Below, one piece after another: positions 45,893-56,687 of a stretch of 64,000 bases of DNA (within the stretch, counting starts at the first letter, position 1; every line of letters starts with the position of its first letter). The position numbers and the translations under genes are program-made. The notes beneath the pieces are model-generated. The model worked only from the letters and a program-made list of their open reading frames with translations. It was not told the origin of the DNA and ran no database searches. The DNA comes from Actinobacillus capsulatus DSM 19761. Its GTDB lineage: Bacteria; Pseudomonadota; Gammaproteobacteria; Enterobacterales; Pasteurellaceae. The stretch lies in contig NZ_KB893945.1 in NCBI RefSeq assembly GCF_000374285.1, positions 1 to 64,000 of the forward strand. The letters run 5' to 3'.

Positions 45893-47838
45893 AAGCGAGC
45901 AAATTATTGTTCAGCGGATTAGCCGTGCTGTTTTTTGGACTGCTGCTGACCGTATTAATGCTACAACTGCCGGACGGAAGCGGGTTGGTTTCGTTATTTT
46001 TGCCAAGTGAAAATTTGGAACTATTGCTGATTCAAAGCTATAGCTTGCCTCGTATTGTAATGGCATTGTTGGCAGGCGGAATTTTAGGTTTAGCAAGCCT
46101 GTTATTACAACAAGTGATGGCGAATCCGTTAGCATCGGATAATACGCTTGGCATTAGTAGTGGCGCACAATTTGCTTTATTTTTAACTGCAATTTTTTTA
46201 CCGGATTGGTTGGAATACGGCTCAAGTGCAGTGGCATTAATCGGTGCGGCACTTAGCCTGATTTTAGTGCTAAGTTTGGCAATGCGAAAAACAATGTCGC
46301 CGTTATTGCTGATTCTTGCCGGCTTAGTGGTAAATTTGTATTTCGGTTCGTTTTCCGCGTTGATGATGCTGTTTTATCCGGAAGAATCTCGAGGTTTGGC
46401 GCAATGGGGCGCCGGTTCTTTAGTGCAAGAGAGTTGGCGGGACTCGTTATTGCTGATTGCTCAAACCATACCGGCTTTATTATTGATCGGTTTATTGATT
46501 CGTCCGCTAACCATTTTGGTGTTAAATGATGCGAATGCGCAGAGCTTAGGTGTGCCGGTCGCAAAATTGCGGGTCATTGGCGTATTGATTGCGGCATTTT
46601 TAATTGCGGTTGTGGTGGCGAAAGTCGGTATGTTGGGTTTTATCGGCTTGGCTTCGGCAACCATCGTGCGCCAACTGCATATTCGCCGTTTTAGTCATCA
46701 ACTATATGCTACTTTTGTGTTGGGGGCATTATTGTTGGCAAATACGGATTTGCTGTTACAGTTATTTGCCTTTTTTAGCGGTATGCATTTACCAACCGGT
46801 GCGGTGGTCGCTTTATTAGGTACACCATTGTTACTTTGGCTAATGTTTGGTGCTTTGCCGCATAGCGGACGTTTGCAAGAAGCGGATTCGCAAAAAATTC
46901 GCCAATTTAGACCGCTTGTACTTGGCTTGATTTTAGCCGGTTTAGTTTTGGCGATTTGCTTATCGTTATTTGTCGGTAAAGAGATTAGTGGCTGGCAGTG
47001 GACACAACAATGCGAGTTAATAGCATTGCGTTTGCCTCGCTTAATGACGGCAATTGCGGTCGGGATTTTATTGTCGGTTGCCGGTGTGATTTTACAGCGT
47101 TTAACACTAAATCCAATGGCAAGCCCCGAGTTATTAGGGGTATCTTCCGGCACTTCGATGGGGGTCTTAGCCGCTTTATTTCTGTTTGGTGTACAGCAAA
47201 CCGAATGGTTTTGGCTGGCAGGGATTCTCGGCGCTTGTGTTGCATTATTGGTATTAACTGCAATCAATCAGCGTAGCGGTATGTTGCCGGAAAAAGTATT
47301 ACTGACCGGTATTAGCTTATCGGCATTGTTTGATACCTTACAGCGTTTAGCGATTGCCAGCGGTAATCCTCGAGCGAATCAGTTGATTGCGTGGACATCT
47401 GGTTCAACTCAAAACGTGAGCAATGAATTGGCTATCGGCTTGCTAGCGGTCAGTTTTATGTTACTTTTTGCAAGTTTGATTTTTAGCCGTTGGCTCGCTT
47501 TACTGGCGTTACAAGCCCCCATGGCACAATCACTCGGTTTAAATCTTAAACAAGTTCGCTGGTGCTTAATTTTATTTAGTGCGTTATTAACTGCACTAGC
47601 AACCTTGGTTATCGGGCCATTAAGCTTTATCGGTTTACTGGTGCCGCAAATGGTGCGTTTTTTAGGGGTAAAAAAAGTTCCGCAACAGATTTTGATTTCA
47701 GCCTGTTTGGGTGGATTAATTATGTCACTTGCCGATTGGTTCGGCAGGCAGTTACTATTTCCGTATGAAATTCCAGCAGGGTTAGTTGCTACATTAGTCG
47801 GTGGAACTTATTTTTTATTAATGCTAAGAAGGGTTTAA
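45886..47838 (+). CDS. fhuB: ferric hydroxamate permease FhuB (fused dimer)
   Basis: A 650-residue permease made of two homologous FecCD halves (about 1-325 and 335-650). Each half has the motif of the family (VMANPLASDNTLGISSGAQ and LTLNPMASPELLGVSSGTS). It forms the whole channel in one chain, which is typical for FhuB. It carries ferric hydroxamates such as ferrichrome from FhuD across the inner membrane. Confidence 0.94.
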   Translation: MVKASKLLFSGLAVLFFGLLLTVLMLQLPDGSGLVSLFLPSENLELLLIQSYSLPRIVMALLAGGILGLASLLLQQVMANPLASDNTLGISSGAQFALFLTAIFLPDWLEYGSSAVALIGAALSLILVLSLAMRKTMSPLLLILAGLVVNLYFGSFSALMMLFYPEESRGLAQWGAGSLVQESWRDSLLLIAQTIPALLLIGLLIRPLTILVLNDANAQSLGVPVAKLRVIGVLIAAFLIAVVVAKVGMLGFIGLASATIVRQLHIRRFSHQLYATFVLGALLLANTDLLLQLFAFFSGMHLPTGAVVALLGTPLLLWLMFGALPHSGRLQEADSQKIRQFRPLVLGLILAGLVLAICLSLFVGKEISGWQWTQQCELIALRLPRLMTAIAVGILLSVAGVILQRLTLNPMASPELLGVSSGTSMGVLAALFLFGVQQTEWFWLAGILGACVALLVLTAINQRSGMLPEKVLLTGISLSALFDTLQRLAIASGNPRANQLIAWTSGSTQNVSNELAIGLLAVSFMLLFASLIFSRWLALLALQAPMAQSLGLNLKQVRWCLILFSALLTALATLVIGPLSFIGLLVPQMVRFLGVKKVPQQILISACLGGLIMSLADWFGRQLLFPYEIPAGLVATLVGGTYFLLMLRRV

Positions 47839-47869
47839 CCTTCATAAAAATTCTTAATAACATTTTAGG

Positions 47870-49966
47870 GTGAATAAAATGAAAAAAACGTTTTTCTATT
47901 CGACAGTTGCTTCGGCAGTTGCCTTAGCAATCTCACCGGCAATCGCACAAGAAACCGCAGTATTGGATGAGGTGTCGGTGGTTTCTTCCGGTTCAATGTA
48001 CAAAATGGGCGAAGTGCCGGTACATCAAGCTAAATCAGCGGTCGCAATCAGCCGTGAAGATTTGGATAAACAAGATGTGAAAAAAGCGGACGAAATCGGG
48101 CGTTATCAGGCTGGTTTTGCTAACCAAGTATTTGGCAACGATACCAATACCAATTGGTTCCGAGTTCGTGGTACGGAAGTGTCGCAAGCTGTGGACGGCT
48201 TACCGACTTTTAGCTACGGCTTTTTTACACCTTACGTGGAAACGTTCGGTTTAGAAGCGGTAGAGGTGACTAAAGGCGCAGATTCAATGACGTTTGGTGC
48301 GGCAAATTCAGGCGGTTTAATTAACTATGTCACTAAGCGTGCGCACCGAGATCAAATCGGTCGTGGTGAATTTAAAACGAATTTCGGCAGCAATAATTTG
48401 TATGGCTTCGGTGCGGATTACACCGGCAAAATTACCGATGATGAAAATGTTCGCTATCGTGTCGTGGCTTCATTAAACCATGCGGATGGGGAATGGAAAG
48501 ATACCGATAATAAAACGGTTTATATTGCGCCAAGTCTTGAATGGGATATTTCGGATCGTACTCGTTTAAGTATTTTAACTAGTTATCAAAAGGATAGCGG
48601 TACACCAAGTTCTAATTTCTATCCGCAAGAAGGGACGTTACGCGCATTGCCGGACGGTTCATACTATAGTCGAAACGTAAACTTTGGTGATCCTGTAAAT
48701 GATCATGAAGAGAATAAACAATACGGTATCGGTTATGAATTAAATCATGATTTTGGCAATGGCTTGCGCGCAAACTCAAGCTATCGCTACAGCCATGTAG
48801 AAAATAATCACCGAGGCGGTTACATTTATCCGTCAGCGTATGCGGCGGATTGGTCGGCAATTGCACCAAGTGCAAATGGCTATAATGTATCGGGTCAAAC
48901 CGTATTTAATCAGGGTAAAGCGATTTCACACTCAACGGATAACCGTATTAGTTGGGATTTCAAAAACGATTGGTTAAAAAATACGGTGGTAGTCGGTACG
49001 GATTATCGCCACAACAAAGTGGATGCTCAATATAGCCTATATGCGTTAGGTTATACGGCAAATTTACGTAATTATCGTGCAACCTGGAACCAAACAGGAA
49101 CACCGGTTGGTACGGATACGCATATTAAATCTCGTCAGCTAGGTTTCTATTTACAAAATCAGGCTCGTATTGCGGATAAATATATCTTAGGTTTTGGCAT
49201 TCGTCATGATCGTGCGCGTCAAAACGAATATACCTCTGATAAAACGGTTAAAAACAATCATACTTCATACTCCGGCTCATTAATGTATGAAGGCGCATAC
49301 GGTTTAAATCCATACTTTAGTTATAGCGAATCGTTCCGCCTACCGGTCGGTTTAAGTGGTAATCAGTCGCTGTATGATCCGAATATCACTCGCCAATATG
49401 AGCTCGGGGTGAAATATCTGCCGACTTGGTTAGATGGGGTGATTACGCTTGCCGGATTCCGTGCGAAAGATACTGGTGCATTAGTGAATAATGGCACAGG
49501 TGCAACGATCAGCAGTGCCGATCCAATTTATCGCAAGGGCTTTGAGCTTCAAGCGGATGTGAACTTGACTGAAAATTGGAATGCAACCGTAGCTTACACT
49601 TATACGAAAGCGGAAAGTAAAGCGGCAACCGGTGAGAAAACTCGTCAGTCTCTGATTCCGACCAATACTTTAGCGGCTCGTACCGCTTATAACTTTACTG
49701 ATGGCGTATTAAACGGCTTAATGGTAGGAGCGGGTGTACGTTATTTAGGGCATAGCGTAACTTCAAAAGGCTCGCTCTATTCACACGCTCGTGTGCCGAG
49801 TGCAACGGTGGTGGATTTAATGGCTCGTTATAATATCAATCAAAACTGGTCGGCACAGCTTAATGTGGATAACCTAGGCAATCGTAAGTATGTCGCTGCT
49901 TGTGACTACTACTGCTACTATGGTGCGGAACGTAAAGTAAATGCCACAGTAAGTTACAAATTCTAA
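47870..49966 (+). CDS. fhuA: TonB-dependent ferric hydroxamate receptor FhuA
   Basis: A 698-residue outer membrane receptor. A signal peptide ends near IAQ-ETA; a TonB-box-like DEVSVVS follows; the plug domain (about 50-150) contains FRVRGTEVSQAVDG; the beta-barrel ends in TVSYKF. Its place after fhuCDB and its match to the known A. pleuropneumoniae fhuCDBA arrangement support a ferrichrome receptor. Confidence 0.92.
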   Translation: MNKMKKTFFYSTVASAVALAISPAIAQETAVLDEVSVVSSGSMYKMGEVPVHQAKSAVAISREDLDKQDVKKADEIGRYQAGFANQVFGNDTNTNWFRVRGTEVSQAVDGLPTFSYGFFTPYVETFGLEAVEVTKGADSMTFGAANSGGLINYVTKRAHRDQIGRGEFKTNFGSNNLYGFGADYTGKITDDENVRYRVVASLNHADGEWKDTDNKTVYIAPSLEWDISDRTRLSILTSYQKDSGTPSSNFYPQEGTLRALPDGSYYSRNVNFGDPVNDHEENKQYGIGYELNHDFGNGLRANSSYRYSHVENNHRGGYIYPSAYAADWSAIAPSANGYNVSGQTVFNQGKAISHSTDNRISWDFKNDWLKNTVVVGTDYRHNKVDAQYSLYALGYTANLRNYRATWNQTGTPVGTDTHIKSRQLGFYLQNQARIADKYILGFGIRHDRARQNEYTSDKTVKNNHTSYSGSLMYEGAYGLNPYFSYSESFRLPVGLSGNQSLYDPNITRQYELGVKYLPTWLDGVITLAGFRAKDTGALVNNGTGATISSADPIYRKGFELQADVNLTENWNATVAYTYTKAESKAATGEKTRQSLIPTNTLAARTAYNFTDGVLNGLMVGAGVRYLGHSVTSKGSLYSHARVPSATVVDLMARYNINQNWSAQLNVDNLGNRKYVAACDYYCYYGAERKVNATVSYKF

Positions 49967-49983
49967 TTTGCAAAACCTATCAA

Positions 49984-50013
49984 AAGGGCTGATAATTTCA
50001 GCTCTTTTTTATC
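49984..50013 (+). terminator. fhu operon terminator
   Basis: AGGGCTGA and TTCAGCTCT form a stem (one G-T pair) followed by six T. It lies about 20 bases after the fhuA stop. Confidence 0.75.
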
Positions 50014-50032
50014 ATAATCATAAGGAAACAAT

Positions 50033-50350
50033 ATGCAATTTAAAGACTATTTAGCAACCTTCTCAACGGTTGATCATCTTGCCGGTTTAAATGTGTGTAA
50101 CGCACAAGGGAAGGTGATTCATCATATTCCAGCAGTGGAAGGTAAATTGGGTTCACTTAAACTGTACAATGCATTGGCGTCAAAATTTGACGGGAAATTA
50201 ACCGCTTCAGCGGCACAACAAGGTATTGAATGGTTTGCCGAACAGGTGGAAGACGCAAAACAAAATGCCGGTAAACACCCGAATATCGACTTATTATTTA
50301 AAGTCATTAACGAAGATTTAGCATTAACGCTTGAGCCTGTCGCTAAGTAA
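50033..50350 (+). CDS. small conserved protein, DUF2322-like
   Basis: A 105-residue soluble protein (MQFKDYLATFSTVDHLAGLNVCNAQGKVIHHIPAVEGKLGSLKLY...). The length and pattern fit the DUF2322 family of unknown function seen in Pasteurellaceae and Neisseriaceae; this family call is from memory and tentative. A good ribosome binding site (AAGGAAAC) precedes it. It has its own uptake-word terminator and is probably not part of the fhu operon. Confidence 0.7.
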   Translation: MQFKDYLATFSTVDHLAGLNVCNAQGKVIHHIPAVEGKLGSLKLYNALASKFDGKLTASAAQQGIEWFAEQVEDAKQNAGKHPNIDLLFKVINEDLALTLEPVAK

Positions 50351-50373
50351 TTATCGTGAAGTAATTCACAAAC

Positions 50374-50421
50374 AACAAGCGGTCGGAATTTGCAAAAAAT
50401 TTGCAGAATCCGACCGCTTGC
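50374..50421. terminator. uptake-word inverted pair
   Basis: ACAAGCGGTCGGAATTTGCA pairs with TGCAGAATCCGACCGCTTG. It lies between the convergent small gene and purC. Confidence 0.7.
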
Positions 50422-50440
50422 TTTTAGGGAAAGCTGAGTA

Positions 50441-51298
50441 TTATTTAGTTAATAAATCCAATGCTTCTTGGTATTTTGCCACGGTTTTTTCAATCACGTC
50501 CGCCGGTACTTTCGGTGCCGGAGCTTGCTTATTCCAACCGCTGTTTTCCAGCCAATCACGCACAAATTGTTTGTCGAATGACGGCGGATTTGTACCTTCT
50601 TGATAAGTCTCTACCGACCAAAAACGGCTTGAATCAGGTGTTAAAACCTCGTCCATTAACGTTAGTGTACCATTCTCATCTAAACCGAATTCAAATTTGG
50701 TATCGCAGATAATCATGCCTTTAGTAAGCGCATATTCTGCAGCTTCGGTATAAAGCGCAATTGCCGCATCACGTACTTTTGCTGCTAATTCCGCACCGAT
50801 TTGGCGTTCGCATTCTTCGTATGAGATGTTAATATCATGATCGCCTACTTCTGCTTTGCTTGACGGCGTGAAAATTGGTTGTGGCAATTTGCTTGCTTCT
50901 ACCAAACCTGCCGGTAATTTTAAGCCGCAAATCGTGCCGGTTTGATTATAGTCTTTTAAACCCGAACCGGTTAAATAACCACGTACGATCGATTCGATTT
51001 TTACCGGTGTTAAGCGTTTACAAACTACGGCACGGTGCTGAATAGCTTCCGCTTCTTCTTTCGGTAAAACATCAAAAACGGAATCGCCAGTGAAATGATT
51101 CGGCATAATGTGAGCTAATTTTTGGAACCAGAAATTAGAAATTTGGGTAAGGATTTCGCCTTTACGAGGAATCGGATCATCTAAGATCACATCAAATGCG
51201 GATAAACGGTCGGTGGCGACCATCAACATACGTTTATCATCAATTTCATAAAGATCACGTACTTTTCCCGAATAGATTTTTTTTAAGCTAATTTGCAT
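50441..51298 (-). CDS. purC: SAICAR synthetase PurC
   Basis: A 285-residue enzyme joining aspartate to CAIR in purine synthesis. The N-terminus [34 protein letters not shown] and [16 protein letters not shown] are diagnostic. This is the longer (about 290 aa) PurC type, not the 237-residue E. coli type. It has a PurR box and a promoter directly upstream. Confidence 0.94.
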   Translation of the reverse strand: MQISLKKIYSGKVRDLYEIDDKRMLMVATDRLSAFDVILDDPIPRKGEILTQISNFWFQKLAHIMPNHFTGDSVFDVLPKEEAEAIQHRAVVCKRLTPVKIESIVRGYLTGSGLKDYNQTGTICGLKLPAGLVEASKLPQPIFTPSSKAEVGDHDINISYEECERQIGAELAAKVRDAAIALYTEAAEYALTKGMIICDTKFEFGLDENGTLTLMDEVLTPDSSRFWSVETYQEGTNPPSFDKQFVRDWLENSGWNKQAPAPKVPADVIEKTVAKYQEALDLLTK

Positions 51299-51333
51299 GG
51301 TTAAAAATTCCTTTAGAACAAAAAATTAAGCGA

Positions 51334-51362
51334 ATTATACTCTTTTACGCAAACGATTGCGA
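51334..51362 (-). promoter_or_regulatory. purC promoter with PurR operator
   Basis: ACGCAAACGATTGCGA (51347-51362) matches the PurR palindrome ACGCAAACGTTTGCGT at 14 of 16 positions. On the minus strand, TCGCAA (51362-51357) and TATAAT (51339-51334) form a promoter with 17-base spacing. The operator therefore covers the -35 box, so repression by PurR with hypoxanthine or guanine is expected. Confidence 0.85.
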
Positions 51363-51400
51363 ATTTATTCTAAAAGAAGAAATTTTTATCAAAAAACAGC

Positions 51401-51429
51401 TTGCAATCTATAAATTTTGAGCGTATTCT
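51401..51429 (+). promoter_or_regulatory. his operon promoter
   Basis: TTGCAA (51401-51406) and TATTCT (51424-51429) are 17 bases apart. Transcription would begin near 51436, about 32 bases before the leader peptide. Confidence 0.65.
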
Positions 51430-51467
51430 AAAAAGCAATTCAACAAATTTATATTGGGAAACTTATT

Positions 51468-51509
51468 ATGAACTTTATCCGTACTCATCATCACCATCAT
51501 TCAACCTGA
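51468..51509 (+). CDS. hisL: his operon leader peptide
   Basis: A 13-codon frame encodes MNFIRTHHHHHST with five consecutive histidine codons. Ribosome stalling on these codons when charged tRNA-His is scarce would favour the antiterminator form of the RNA. E. coli HisL has seven histidines. Confidence 0.92.
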   Translation: MNFIRTHHHHHST

Positions 51510-51596
51510 TATCTTTCGGGCATTTGAGTGTGGTCGGAAGATAGCAAAGCTTCCGAGTACGTATAAATCGCAACCGCATATCGTAGCTAAATACAT

Positions 51597-51632
51597 AACC
51601 TCTCGGAAGGCAACTTTCGAGAGGTTTTTTAT
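51597..51632 (+). terminator. his attenuator terminator
   Basis: AACCTCTCG (51597-51605) pairs with CGAGAGGTT (51618-51626), extended inward by A-T pairs, and six T follow. Upstream, CTTTCGGGCAT, GTCGGAAG and CTTCCGAG (51513-51557) can form the alternative hairpins. It controls entry into hisG. Confidence 0.88.
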
Positions 51633-51667
51633 ATCCGAAATTTAAACACAACATGGGGAAAGACAAA

Positions 51668-52567
51668 ATGACAACCACAAATCGCTTACGTATCGCCTTG
51701 CAAAAGAAAGGGCGTTTAAGCAAAGATTGCAACGAATTACTCAAACAATGCGGGGTAAAAATTAACTGGAACGAACAGCGCTTAATCGCTTATGCGGAAA
51801 ATATGCCGATTGAAATTTTACGTGTGCGTGATGACGATATCCCAGGCTTGGTTTTTGAAGGCGTAGTGGATCTCGGCGTGATTGGTGAAAATGTATTGGA
51901 AGAAGAGGAACTAGGCCGTCTTGCCGCCGGCGAAAAAGTCGAATATAAAAAATTACGCACCTTGGATTTTGGCGGCTGCCGTTTGTCGCTGGCGATTGAT
52001 TGTGACCGCACTTATAACGGTGTGCAGGATTTTGTTAATTCACGTATTGCCACCAGCTATCCGAACTTACTAAAACGCTATATGAACGAAAAGGGCGTTG
52101 CATTTAAAAGCACCTTACTTAACGGCTCTGTCGAAGTTGCCCCTTCCGCCGGTTTAGCCGATGCGATTTGCGATTTGGTTTCATCCGGCGCAACATTAGA
52201 GGCTAATGGCTTAAAAGAAGTGGAAGTGATTTATCAATCCAAAGCCTGCCTGATTCAACGTGCTGGACCGCTTTCAGCCGAAAAACAAGCGTTAGCCGAT
52301 CGGCTACTCACCCGAATTCAAGGCGTACAACAAGCAGCGGAAAGTAAATACATTATGCTGCACGCCCCAAAAGATAAACTCAAAGAAATCACCGCACTTT
52401 TACCAGGAGTGGAGAACCCAACCATTCTCCCGCTCGCTAATGATTCAGCCCGTGTCGCAATGCACGTCGTCAGCCAAGAAAACCTATTCTGGGAAACCAT
52501 GGAACAACTCAAAGCAATGGGCGCAAGTTCAGTGCTTGTGCTACCGATTGAGAAGATGTTGGCTTAA
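51668..52567 (+). CDS. hisG: ATP phosphoribosyltransferase HisG
   Basis: A 299-residue enzyme of the long HisG type for the first step of histidine synthesis, feedback-inhibited by histidine. Recognisable segments: [58 protein letters not shown]. The start at 51668 is preferred over 51653 because GGGGA lies at the right distance and E. coli HisG aligns from here. Confidence 0.96.
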   Translation: MTTTNRLRIALQKKGRLSKDCNELLKQCGVKINWNEQRLIAYAENMPIEILRVRDDDIPGLVFEGVVDLGVIGENVLEEEELGRLAAGEKVEYKKLRTLDFGGCRLSLAIDCDRTYNGVQDFVNSRIATSYPNLLKRYMNEKGVAFKSTLLNGSVEVAPSAGLADAICDLVSSGATLEANGLKEVEVIYQSKACLIQRAGPLSAEKQALADRLLTRIQGVQQAAESKYIMLHAPKDKLKEITALLPGVENPTILPLANDSARVAMHVVSQENLFWETMEQLKAMGASSVLVLPIEKMLA

Positions 52568-52629
52568 AAATCTTCCCTCTTTCGTAAAGAGGAGCTGGGG
52601 GAGATTTAAAAACGAAAATGGAGAACAAT

Positions 52630-53928
52630 ATGCAAACCCTAATTTGGAAAAACCTAACCGAACAACAACGCAAAGCGGCGCTGACTCGCCCTGCGATTAA
52701 CTCTTCGCTCAATATTCAACAAGCGGTCGATTCTATTCGTGAAAATGTATTGGCAAATGGCGACAAGGCATTATTTGAGCTGTCGGAAAAATTCGATAAA
52801 GTCAAATTGTTTAGCCTTGTTGTTTCAAAAGCACAGATCCAAGCGGCAAGTGATCGTTTATCAGATGAGTTAAAACAGGCGATCCAAAATGCCAAAGCGA
52901 ATATTGAAAAATTTCACACTGCTCAAATTCTGCAACCTGTGGACATCGAAACTCAATCGGGGGTGCGTTGCCAAGTGGTAACACGCCCGATCAACCGTGT
53001 CGGCTTGTACATTCCGGGCGGTTCTGCACCGCTGTTCTCAACCGTGTTAATGCTCGCCATTCCCGCCAAAATTGCGGGCTGTAAAAAAGTGGTACTTTGT
53101 TCACCACCACCGATTGCCGATGCGATTTTATATGCGGCGAATTTATGTGGTGTGGAAACCATTTACCAAGTGGGCGGTGCGCAGGCGATTGTAGCAATGG
53201 CGTTCGGTACGCAGACGGTCGCCAAAGTCGATAAAATTTTCGGGCCGGGCAACGCCTTTGTTACCGAGGCGAAACGCCAAGTGTCGCAGTCGGTCAATGG
53301 GGCGGCGATGGATATGCAGGCAGGGCCGTCCGAAGTGCTGGTGTTGGCGGACGAATTTGCCGATCCTGATTTTGTGGCAAGCGATTTACTCTCGCAAGCC
53401 GAACACGGGGCGGACAGCCAAGTAATTTTGGTTACGCCAAGCCAAGCCCTCGCCCAAGCGGTCGAACAGGCAATCGAACGTCAGCTTGCAAAATTACCGA
53501 GAAAAGAGACCGCTTGCAAAGCGTTGGAACACAGCCGAATTTTCATCGCCGAAAGCCTTGCACAAGCGGTCGAAATCAGCAACGAATATGCACCCGAACA
53601 TTTGGTGGTGCAGGTCGAAAACGCTCGTGCATTACTCGATAAGCTTGACAACGCGGGCTCAATTTTCTTGGGGGCGTACAGCCCTGAAAGTATGGGCGAC
53701 TATGCCAGTGGCACCAACCACGTTCTGCCGACCTACGGCTACACTCGCACTACGTCAAGTCTTGGTTTAGCCGATTTCAGCAAGCGAATGACCGTGCAAG
53801 AACTCACCCCGCAAGGCTTTCAAGATCTCGCCCCAACCGTGATCGCTATGGCAGAGGCGGAACAGTTAGAGGCACACAAACAGGCGGTGGCGGTGCGGTT
53901 GGCAAAAATACCTCAAAATCAACCATAA
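52630..53928 (+). CDS. hisD: histidinol dehydrogenase HisD
   Basis: A 432-residue zinc enzyme catalysing the last two oxidations to histidine. [38 protein letters not shown] and EHLVVQ are family blocks. The start is the second ATG (52630), with GGAG at 52620-52623. Four uptake words lie in the coding region (52719, 53454, 53508, 53562). Confidence 0.96.
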   Translation: MQTLIWKNLTEQQRKAALTRPAINSSLNIQQAVDSIRENVLANGDKALFELSEKFDKVKLFSLVVSKAQIQAASDRLSDELKQAIQNAKANIEKFHTAQILQPVDIETQSGVRCQVVTRPINRVGLYIPGGSAPLFSTVLMLAIPAKIAGCKKVVLCSPPPIADAILYAANLCGVETIYQVGGAQAIVAMAFGTQTVAKVDKIFGPGNAFVTEAKRQVSQSVNGAAMDMQAGPSEVLVLADEFADPDFVASDLLSQAEHGADSQVILVTPSQALAQAVEQAIERQLAKLPRKETACKALEHSRIFIAESLAQAVEISNEYAPEHLVVQVENARALLDKLDNAGSIFLGAYSPESMGDYASGTNHVLPTYGYTRTTSSLGLADFSKRMTVQELTPQGFQDLAPTVIAMAEAEQLEAHKQAVAVRLAKIPQNQP

Positions 53929-53943
53929 ATTTAAGGAAACAAA

Positions 53944-54102
53944 ATGCGAAAATTTATCTATATATTGATTGTAATTTTACTCTTAGTGCTATTTATCAAA
54001 CCTACTATCCAAGAATTTTTTGCCAAAGATGATTGCTTGGATAGAGGTGGCAGTTATAACGCTCAAAGTCAAATTTGCGAAGGGGCAAGATCGCCCAATT
54101 AA
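53944..54102 (+). CDS. small single-pass membrane protein (52 aa)
   Basis: A 52-codon frame with a clear ribosome binding site (TTAAGGAAAC). It encodes an N-terminal membrane helix (about residues 4-19, FIYILIVILLLVLFI) followed by a short polar part. That part has two cysteines in the pattern CLDRGGSYN...C. It fits exactly between hisD and hisC, so it belongs to the his transcript. Its function is not known, and it is not part of standard his operons. Confidence 0.7.
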   Translation: MRKFIYILIVILLLVLFIKPTIQEFFAKDDCLDRGGSYNAQSQICEGARSPN

Positions 54103-55285
<1,183 letters not shown>

Positions 55286-55310
55286 ACACTTATATAGAAA
55301 AAGGAGAAAT

Positions 55311-55502
55311 ATGAGCTATACCAAACTTTTTTATCATATTGTTTTTCGTACCTTACAAAGTATTCCGGCAATTAACGAAGAAAATGAGAAAGAGTTGTAC
55401 CAATATATTTGGGCATTTTGTCAGCAACAAAAATGCACTTTACATCGCATAAATGGAATGCCTGATCATTTAAGCCCAGCTCCTTTGGAGCTGATAAGAT
55501 AG
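55311..55502 (+). pseudogene. IS200/Y1-type transposase fragment
   Basis: From the ATG at 55311 (ribosome binding site AAGGAG) 54 codons encode MSYTKLFYHIVFRT...LHRINGMPDHL, the N-terminus of a Y1 (HUH-Tyr) transposase of the IS200/REP-associated type. It is cut exactly at the PDHL-H part of the HUH motif. The frame then runs through repeat sequence to a TAG at 55500-55502. The catalytic tyrosine part is missing, so it is inactive. It lies between two palindrome arrays. Confidence 0.72.
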
Positions 55503-55556
55503 AAAAATAGAGCCGCAGTGGCTCAGATTAAGTAGCTCCATACGGCTCGTATGGGG
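55477..55556 (+). repeat. partial palindrome array (B-C-D), before hisB
   Basis: B-type at 55477-55493 (CAGCTCC/GGAGCTG), C-type at 55510-55524 (GAGCC/GGCTC), D-type at 55538-55554 (CCATACG.GCT.CGTATGG). C and D are joined by AGATTA as in the other arrays. No A element is visible; the array begins where the transposase fragment ends. The hisB ribosome binding site (AGGAG) follows within 10 bases. Confidence 0.85.
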
Positions 55557-55572
55557 TATAACAGGAGCAAAC

Positions 55573-56658
55573 ATGACACAACCAACCCTTTTTATCGACC
55601 GAGACGGCACGCTCATTGACGAGCCCAAAACCGATTTTCAAATTGATAGTTTAGAAAAATTACAATTTGAGCCGAATGTGATTCCTGCATTATTAAAATT
55701 AAAACCCTATTACCGTTTTGTGATGGTCAGCAATCAAGACGCCTTAGGCACGCCTAAATTTCCGCAAGAAAATTTTGATAAACCGCACAATGCGATGATG
55801 AAATTATTTAATTCACAAGGTATTTATTTTGATGAAGTGTTAATTTGTCCGCACGCCCCAGAGGATAATTGTGAATGTCGTAAACCTAAAACCAAATTAT
55901 TAAAAAAATATATCGAACAAAATTTATTTGATCCTAAAACCAGTTTTGTTATTGGCGACCGTGAAACCGATTTAAAACTGGCCGAAAATTTAGAGATTCA
56001 AGGTTTACAATATCACCCAGAAAAATTAAATTGGGATCTAATTGTGGAAAAATTATTGCCAAAAACGACCGCTTGTGAACGCCAACCTCGCTATGCGGAA
56101 GTGGTTCGCACCACCAAAGAAACCGACATCAAAGTGCAGGTGTGGCTCGATGAGACTGGCGTGAGCGAAATCAGCACCGGCGTGGGCTTTTTCGACCATA
56201 TGCTCGACCAAATCGCCACCCACGGCGGTTTTAGAATGAATGTGCAATGCAAAGGCGACTTGTGGATTGACGAACACCACACCGTTGAAGACACTGCCCT
56301 TGCCCTTGGCACTGCGTTAAAACAAGCCATCGGCGACAAACGAGGTATCGCCCGTTTTGGTTTCATGTTACCAATGGACGAATGCCAAGCCCAATGTGCA
56401 ATGGATTTATCCGGCAGACCGTTTATTAAATTCAAAGCAGATTTCAAGCGTGAAAAAGTGGGTGATTTCAGCACCGAATTGACGGAGCATTTCTTCCAAT
56501 CCATCGCTTTCACCATGCTCGCCACCTTGCACATCAAGGCCAAAGGCGACAATGATCATCACAAAATCGAAAGCCTGTTTAAAGTGTTCGGCAGAACCTT
56601 ACGACAAGCGATTCGAATTGAAGGGAATGAATTGCCGAGTTCGAAGGGAGTGTTGTGA
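55573..56658 (+). CDS. hisB: bifunctional histidinol-phosphatase / imidazoleglycerol-phosphate dehydratase HisB
   Basis: A 361-residue two-domain enzyme. Residues 1-165 are the HAD phosphatase with the DxD motif [11 protein letters not shown] and zinc-binding cysteines ([14 protein letters not shown]). Residues 170-361 are IGP dehydratase ([42 protein letters not shown]). Composition changes sharply between the halves: a 60-base sample gives 33% G+C in the first (55681-55740) and 57% in the second (56161-56220). Confidence 0.95.
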   Translation: MTQPTLFIDRDGTLIDEPKTDFQIDSLEKLQFEPNVIPALLKLKPYYRFVMVSNQDALGTPKFPQENFDKPHNAMMKLFNSQGIYFDEVLICPHAPEDNCECRKPKTKLLKKYIEQNLFDPKTSFVIGDRETDLKLAENLEIQGLQYHPEKLNWDLIVEKLLPKTTACERQPRYAEVVRTTKETDIKVQVWLDETGVSEISTGVGFFDHMLDQIATHGGFRMNVQCKGDLWIDEHHTVEDTALALGTALKQAIGDKRGIARFGFMLPMDECQAQCAMDLSGRPFIKFKADFKREKVGDFSTELTEHFFQSIAFTMLATLHIKAKGDNDHHKIESLFKVFGRTLRQAIRIEGNELPSSKGVL

Positions 56659-56687
56659 TTTTCGGCAAAATGTCAATAATATGAACG

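Noticed and set aside
46698-47267. 189-codon minus-strand frame opposite fhuB
   Set aside because: Low-complexity antisense of a membrane protein gene; no support.
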